Program-made: the position numbers and the translations under genes
The notes under the pieces: model-generated
Told to the model about the DNA's origin: nothing
The model's database searches: none
Seen by the model: only the letters and a program-made list of their open reading frames with translations
Shown: in pieces, positions 13,241-16,123 of the stretch
How positions within the stretch are numbered: the first letter of the stretch is position 1
How the letters are laid out: the number at the start of each line of letters is the position of its first letter
NCBI GenBank assembly: GCA_964366725.1
Contig: CAYIUL010000009.1
Location: 1 to 16,123 of the forward strand
Length of the DNA stretch: 16,123 bases
DNA from: JACPAB01 sp964366725
Lineage (GTDB): Bacteria; Patescibacteriota; Minisyncoccia; 2-02-FULL-40-12; GWA2-44-9
Reading direction: 5' to 3'

Positions 13241-14230
13241 ATGGCGGACTTGCGTAATTCCATGCTGGCCACGCTTGCTTACTACGACATTCTTGATTTC
13301 CCCCTGACCCTTTTTGAGATACACAAGTTTCTGATAAATCCGGCCCGTCTTTCCAAAATGCCCGTTCAGGAGCCCATTACTTTGGGACAGATAGACGAAG
13401 AGCTTCAGACGCTGGTCAAGCTCGGAACGATCCAAACAAAAAACGGTTTTTATTTTCTTCCCGAGAGAGAGCGGCTTTATGACCTCCGTATCAAAAGAGA
13501 GAAGATCTCCGCCGCCAAGTGGAAGAAGTTCTTGAAAACAGCCCGTTGGTTCCAGGCGGTGCCTTATTTGCGCGGCATGCTGGCCTCCGGCTCGATGGCT
13601 CTGGGCAACACCGACAACGAGAGCGACTTTGACGTCTTGGCCATCGCCCAGTCTGGCCGGCTCTATACCTGCCGGGTGCTGCTGTCTCTGGCGGCCTCGC
13701 TTTTCGGGGCGCGCCGCAAAAGGTTCGACAAGACCGCCCCGGATAAATTCTGCTTCAATCATTATATTACCGACGCGTCGCTGCTTATCCGGCACGAAAG
13801 TTTATATAACGCCCAGACCTATATCCACTTGAAGCCGGTTCTTATCGGCGACGACCTTTTCGAGGACTTTTACGCTTCCAATCTTTGGCTGAACAAATAC
13901 GTTTACAATTTCAGGCCGGCCAATTTATTTATCCGCCGGAGCGTGAAGCCAAGTATCGCATTGCGTTCTATCGCTGTTCTGGGAGAATTTTTTCTGAATA
14001 ACAAACTGGGCGACTTGCTTGAGACGTTTTTGAAGAAATATCAGCACGACAGGATCAAGTCCAACCCCGTCACGTATGAAAAAGGCGGCAGGATCGTTTT
14101 TAACGACGGGGAACTGGAATTTCATCCCTCCTCATTCGAGGCGAAAGCGATCAGCGGATACAACCGGGCATTGGCTAATTTCGGCATTATTCCTCTTGAA
14201 GAAGAAAGGGACTCCGGGTTGACAAATTGA
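13241..14230 (+). CDS. Winged-helix/nucleotidyltransferase-domain protein
   Basis: From the ATG at 13241 the protein has 329 residues. The first 100 or so look like a winged helix (LATLAYYDILDFPLTLFEIHK, then QTLVKLGTIQTKNGFYFL). A pol-beta-type nucleotidyltransferase core follows: LASGSMALGNTDNESDFDVL, with the GS and D-x-D of the fold. Such proteins transfer nucleotides to small molecules, RNAs or proteins; the acceptor is unknown. I recall similar two-domain proteins in Patescibacteria genomes. The frame also extends to TTG 13214, but that lies in a terminator T-tract. ATG 13241 is preferred, with no Shine-Dalgarno and a probable leaderless mRNA; ATG 13262 is possible. It has no evident link to the mxa-like cassette and may simply interrupt it. 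No hairpin terminator follows. Confidence 0.75.
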   Translation: MADLRNSMLATLAYYDILDFPLTLFEIHKFLINPARLSKMPVQEPITLGQIDEELQTLVKLGTIQTKNGFYFLPERERLYDLRIKREKISAAKWKKFLKTARWFQAVPYLRGMLASGSMALGNTDNESDFDVLAIAQSGRLYTCRVLLSLAASLFGARRKRFDKTAPDKFCFNHYITDASLLIRHESLYNAQTYIHLKPVLIGDDLFEDFYASNLWLNKYVYNFRPANLFIRRSVKPSIALRSIAVLGEFFLNNKLGDLLETFLKKYQHDRIKSNPVTYEKGGRIVFNDGELEFHPSSFEAKAISGYNRALANFGIIPLEEERDSGLTN

Positions 14231-14260
14231 CTTGACGTTAACCGAAAACGGGCGCACATT
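14227..14260 (+). promoter_or_regulatory. Tentative promoter for the S41 protease gene
   Basis: The 13-mer AATTGACTTGACG (14225-14237) is identical to 12684-12696 before the Cys-rich gene and gives two overlapping -35-like boxes. The matching -10 (CACATT, 14255-14260) is poor, so the -10 may be read differently. The stop codon of the upstream gene lies within it. Confidence 0.45.
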
Positions 14261-14295
14261 TGGAAATAAGAGGTCTTTGAAAACAGGGAACGAAA

Positions 14296-15525
14296 ATGAG
14301 AAAGATCAGCCGCCTGTTCGTGGTTCTGGCGTTAATTTTTTCACTCACTCAGGGAATTGCTTTTGCTCAGGTCACTTTAGTCCCCGTTGACCCTCAGGAT
14401 AAAAAACAGGAAATTCTGGGGTTTCTGGAGGCGCATCCGGAACTTATCACCAAGTTTCACGACCTCATATCGATCTTTTACGGGATCGAAAATACTTATG
14501 TTGATGAAAAATCCAAAGAAGAAATTGCGGATCTTGCCATGAAGGGCATGGTCAGCGGCCTGGATCCTTATAGCCGCCTTATGATCGGCCAAGAGGCAAT
14601 TGATGCGACCAAATCCTTCGGGACGGAAGATAAATATGTCGGCGTGGGAATGTCCATAATGAAGCTTGGGCGGGAATGCGTCATCACCTCTGTGTTTAAA
14701 AACTCACCGGCCCAAAAAGCGGGTCTCGAACCGGGCGACTTTATTCTGAAAGTCGATAAGCGCGATGTCTCTGACCTCAGTTCTTCGGAGATCGTGAATA
14801 TGGTGAAAGGCGACGCGGGGACAGCGGTTTATATAGAAGTAACGTCCAAGCGCTTTCAAAAACCACGAACTTTTCTGTTGACCAGAGCAAATGTGATTTA
14901 TGCCAGCGTGGACACGACCGATCTCGGTAAGTATGGATATGTAAAGATAAACCACTTTGTTGAAGAAACTCCGAACAGGATTAAGGAAGCATTAGAACAG
15001 TTCCGGGATAAAAAAGGCCTTGTTCTGGATTTAAGAGATAATCCTGGAGGTCTCGTTGTCTCGGTTAACGAGATTATCGGGTTTTTTGTCGGCAAGGGGC
15101 AAACGACGATTATTACAAAAGGGAGAATGGAGCAGTTCAACGACGAGTTAAAAACCGATGTTGAGAGAAATAAATATCCCGCAAAAGTCGTTGTTTTGGT
15201 GAATAACTTCTCGGCTTCGGCATCGGAGATCCTGGCCGGAAACCTCCAGTATTATAAGGTGGCTAAAGTATTGGGCGTCAGGACTTTTGGTAAAGCGGTT
15301 GGCCAATCTACCTGGACCGTGGCCTACGACGACAAAGGCAATATCCGACTTTTCCTTGCCTTGACAACCTTCAGATATTTTTTGCCGGACGGCAGAAGTA
15401 TTTCCGATACTGGTGTTGTTCCGGACGCCGAGGTTGAACAGCCGGAGAACTTCAGGATCTACCAATATGGCACCAAGAAAGACCGTCAGCTCCAGGAAGC
15501 TATAAAGTTCCTCAAGAAAAAGTGA
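14296..15525 (+). CDS. Secreted C-terminal processing protease (S41 family) with PDZ domain
   Basis: A 409-residue exported protease. A signal peptide (about 1-24, ending AFAQ) is followed by a helical N-terminal region with GMVSGLDPYSRL (about 84-95), a PDZ domain (about 112-195, with GVGMSI and NSPAQKAGLEPGDFI) and the S41 catalytic core (VLDLRDNPGG at 243-252). The Ser-Lys-Gln triad can be placed as Ser308 in NNFSASASEI, Lys333 in TFGKAVGQ and Gln337; the 25- and 4-residue spacings match those of CtpB. Family members trim or degrade exported proteins from the C terminus, with PDZ gating. The leader CTTTGAAAACAGGGA resembles those of the MoxR, propeller and Cys-rich genes. AGGGA is the Shine-Dalgarno. 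Function in processing the cassette's exported proteins is conjecture. Confidence 0.93.
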   Translation: MRKISRLFVVLALIFSLTQGIAFAQVTLVPVDPQDKKQEILGFLEAHPELITKFHDLISIFYGIENTYVDEKSKEEIADLAMKGMVSGLDPYSRLMIGQEAIDATKSFGTEDKYVGVGMSIMKLGRECVITSVFKNSPAQKAGLEPGDFILKVDKRDVSDLSSSEIVNMVKGDAGTAVYIEVTSKRFQKPRTFLLTRANVIYASVDTTDLGKYGYVKINHFVEETPNRIKEALEQFRDKKGLVLDLRDNPGGLVVSVNEIIGFFVGKGQTTIITKGRMEQFNDELKTDVERNKYPAKVVVLVNNFSASASEILAGNLQYYKVAKVLGVRTFGKAVGQSTWTVAYDDKGNIRLFLALTTFRYFLPDGRSISDTGVVPDAEVEQPENFRIYQYGTKKDRQLQEAIKFLKKK

Positions 15526-15549
15526 TCGCCTTGACAGGCGATTTTTTTC
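15525..15549 (+). terminator. Intrinsic terminator of the S41 protease gene, loop carries the next -35 box
   Basis: Stem ATCGCC (15525-15530), loop TTGACA (15531-15536), stem GGCGAT (15537-15542), then a run of seven T in total. The hairpin begins in the TGA stop codon. The six-base loop is the -35 hexamer of the groES promoter. Confidence 0.85.
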
Positions 15550-15558
15550 GTCTAAAAT
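15531..15558 (+). promoter_or_regulatory. Promoter for groES, leaderless
   Basis: Consensus TTGACA (15531-15536), 16-base spacer, TAAAAT (15553-15558). The predicted start at about 15564-15565 coincides with the groES ATG, and no Shine-Dalgarno precedes that ATG. No CIRCE-type heat-shock operator is visible. Confidence 0.75.
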
Positions 15559-15564
15559 ATACCT

Positions 15565-15852
15565 ATGAAAATAAAGCCATTATCAGGCCACATTCTTATT
15601 GAGGCCTTGAGGGAGGAGAAAAAGAAAGGCGGCATAATTCTGCCCGAAACCGTCGAAAAAGAAAGATCGGAAAAGGGCAAAGTTATCGCCGTCGGCGCCG
15701 GGCGTCTGGGCAAGGACGGCAAGCGGGTTCCGCTTGAGGTTAAAAAAGGCGACGTGGTGATATTCACCAAATACGGCCCGAATGAAGTAAAGGTCGGCGA
15801 CAAAGATTATTTGATAGCAAAAGAAGATGATATACTCGCCGTTATAGAATAA
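15565..15852 (+). CDS. groES: Co-chaperonin GroES
   Basis: The 95-residue protein matches GroES in length and in motifs: IKPLSGHILIEAL at the N terminus, the mobile loop with KKGGIILPETVEKE, then GKVIAVGAG, VKKGDVVIFTKYGPNEV and the C-terminal EDDILAVIE. GroES forms the seven-subunit lid of the GroEL folding chamber in the cytoplasm. The ATG lies only 6 bases after a -10 box, so its mRNA is probably leaderless. GroEL follows 81 bases downstream, separated by a hairpin over the stop codon and a short repeat. Confidence 0.97.
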   Translation: MKIKPLSGHILIEALREEKKKGGIILPETVEKERSEKGKVIAVGAGRLGKDGKRVPLEVKKGDVVIFTKYGPNEVKVGDKDYLIAKEDDILAVIE

Positions 15853-15857
15853 CGGCG
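15837..15857 (+). repeat. Perfect 9-bp inverted repeat across the groES stop codon
   Basis: CGCCGTTAT (15837-15845), loop AGA, ATAACGGCG (15849-15857). It includes the TAA stop. No T-run follows, so it is unlikely to be a strong terminator; it may act as a partial terminator or an mRNA-processing or stabilising hairpin between groES and groEL. Confidence 0.6.
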
Positions 15858-15861
15858 ATAA

Positions 15862-15920
15862 ATCCGAAGCACGAAATCCGAAATCCGAAACCGTTTCGAA
15901 TTTCGAAATTCGAATTTCGA
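15862..15920. repeat. Intergenic AAATCCGAA / TTCGAATTTCG repeat between groES and groEL
   Basis: A run of short units (AAATCCGAA repeated, then CGAATTTCG alternating with CGAAATTCG) forms nested palindromes around TTCGAA. Similar strings are, as I recall, frequent between genes in Patescibacteria. It is not a CRISPR array: the units are under 12 bases and have no spacers. Confidence 0.6.
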
Positions 15921-15933
15921 GTTTCCATATAAT

Positions 15934-16123
15934 ATGTCAAAACAAATACAATACAAAGAAGAAGCCCGGGAGGCGCTCAAAAGAGGAGTCGATAAGATAT
16001 CGAATGCGGTAAAGGTTACCCTTGGGCCCAAGGGAAGGAATGTCGTTCTCGACAGGGGATTCGGTTCCCCGACCATAACAAAGGACGGGGTTACCGTAGC
16101 CAAAGAGATAGAACTCAAGGACA
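15934..16123 (+). CDS. groEL: Chaperonin GroEL, N-terminal fragment (runs off window)
   Basis: The first 63 codons of GroEL are present, beginning MSKQIQYKEEARE. The conserved nucleotide-site stretch TLGPKGRNVVLD is followed by FGSPTITKDGVTVAKEIEL, which is diagnostic for the family. The ATG at 15934 fits the usual GroEL start, although no Shine-Dalgarno is seen and TATAAT abuts it directly (15928-15933). It forms the folding chamber closed by the GroES encoded just upstream and is probably transcribed with it. The gene continues past the right edge. Confidence 0.97.
   Translation, partial: MSKQIQYKEEAREALKRGVDKISNAVKVTLGPKGRNVVLDRGFGSPTITKDGVTVAKEIELKD

Noticed and set aside
15565..15852. 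CIRCE/HrcA operator controlling groES
   Set aside because: No TTAGCACTC-type inverted repeat is present upstream of groES.
15862..15920. Possible CRISPR array between groES and groEL
   Set aside because: The repeated units are under 12 bases, imperfect and contiguous, with no spacer sequences and no cas genes nearby.

Overview
The window looks like chromosomal DNA from a Candidate Phyla Radiation (Patescibacteria, probably Parcubacteria-type) bacterium. The pointers are a UvrC that stops before the usual helix-hairpin-helix domain, short palindromic or low-complexity repeats carried in frame inside that gene, very short or leaderless 5' ends on housekeeping genes, and a groES-groEL pair with a repeat between them. 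The taxon is an inference: there is no rRNA or marker tree here.

Layout. The left block (1-3911) is read on the minus strand: uvrC, a four-helix membrane protein, secG, a membrane-anchored family 5 solute-binding protein, then a tRNA-Leu(CAG) that runs off the left edge and has its own promoter. At 3864-3911 overlapping divergent promoters separate it from the plus-strand block. That block opens with a trypsin-fold lipoprotein protease (3923-4810) and continues with a cassette of short transcription units, most with a hairpin terminator at the stop codon and a sigma-70-like promoter immediately after it.

The centrepiece (4888-12684) is a MoxR AAA+ ATPase, a DUF58 protein, an exported PQQ-type beta-propeller protein, a BatD/MxaA-like membrane protein, a membrane vWA protein, a membrane-anchored MxaK-like protein and a second membrane vWA protein. 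The order R-S-(propeller)-A-C-K-L matches the mxaRSACKL genes that methylotrophs use to insert calcium into, and activate, PQQ methanol dehydrogenase, with the propeller placed inside the set. By alignment from memory the propeller keeps several PQQ-pocket residues but has lost the catalytic Asp, the calcium-ligand Glu and the vicinal Cys pair, so it may not be an ordinary alcohol dehydrogenase. A small exported nine-cysteine protein (12753-13175) and a secreted S41/PDZ protease (14296-15525) follow and share promoter or leader motifs with the cassette. A winged-helix/nucleotidyltransferase protein lies between them. The right end holds groES and the first 63 codons of groEL.

Working model (inference): the MoxR/DUF58 pair acts in the cytoplasm with the two vWA proteins and the A- and K-like proteins at the membrane to mature the exported propeller protein, and perhaps the Cys-rich protein, while two exported proteases handle envelope quality control or processing. 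No PQQ biosynthesis gene, cytochrome or transposase is present in the window. There is no gene-free stretch longer than about 105 bases.
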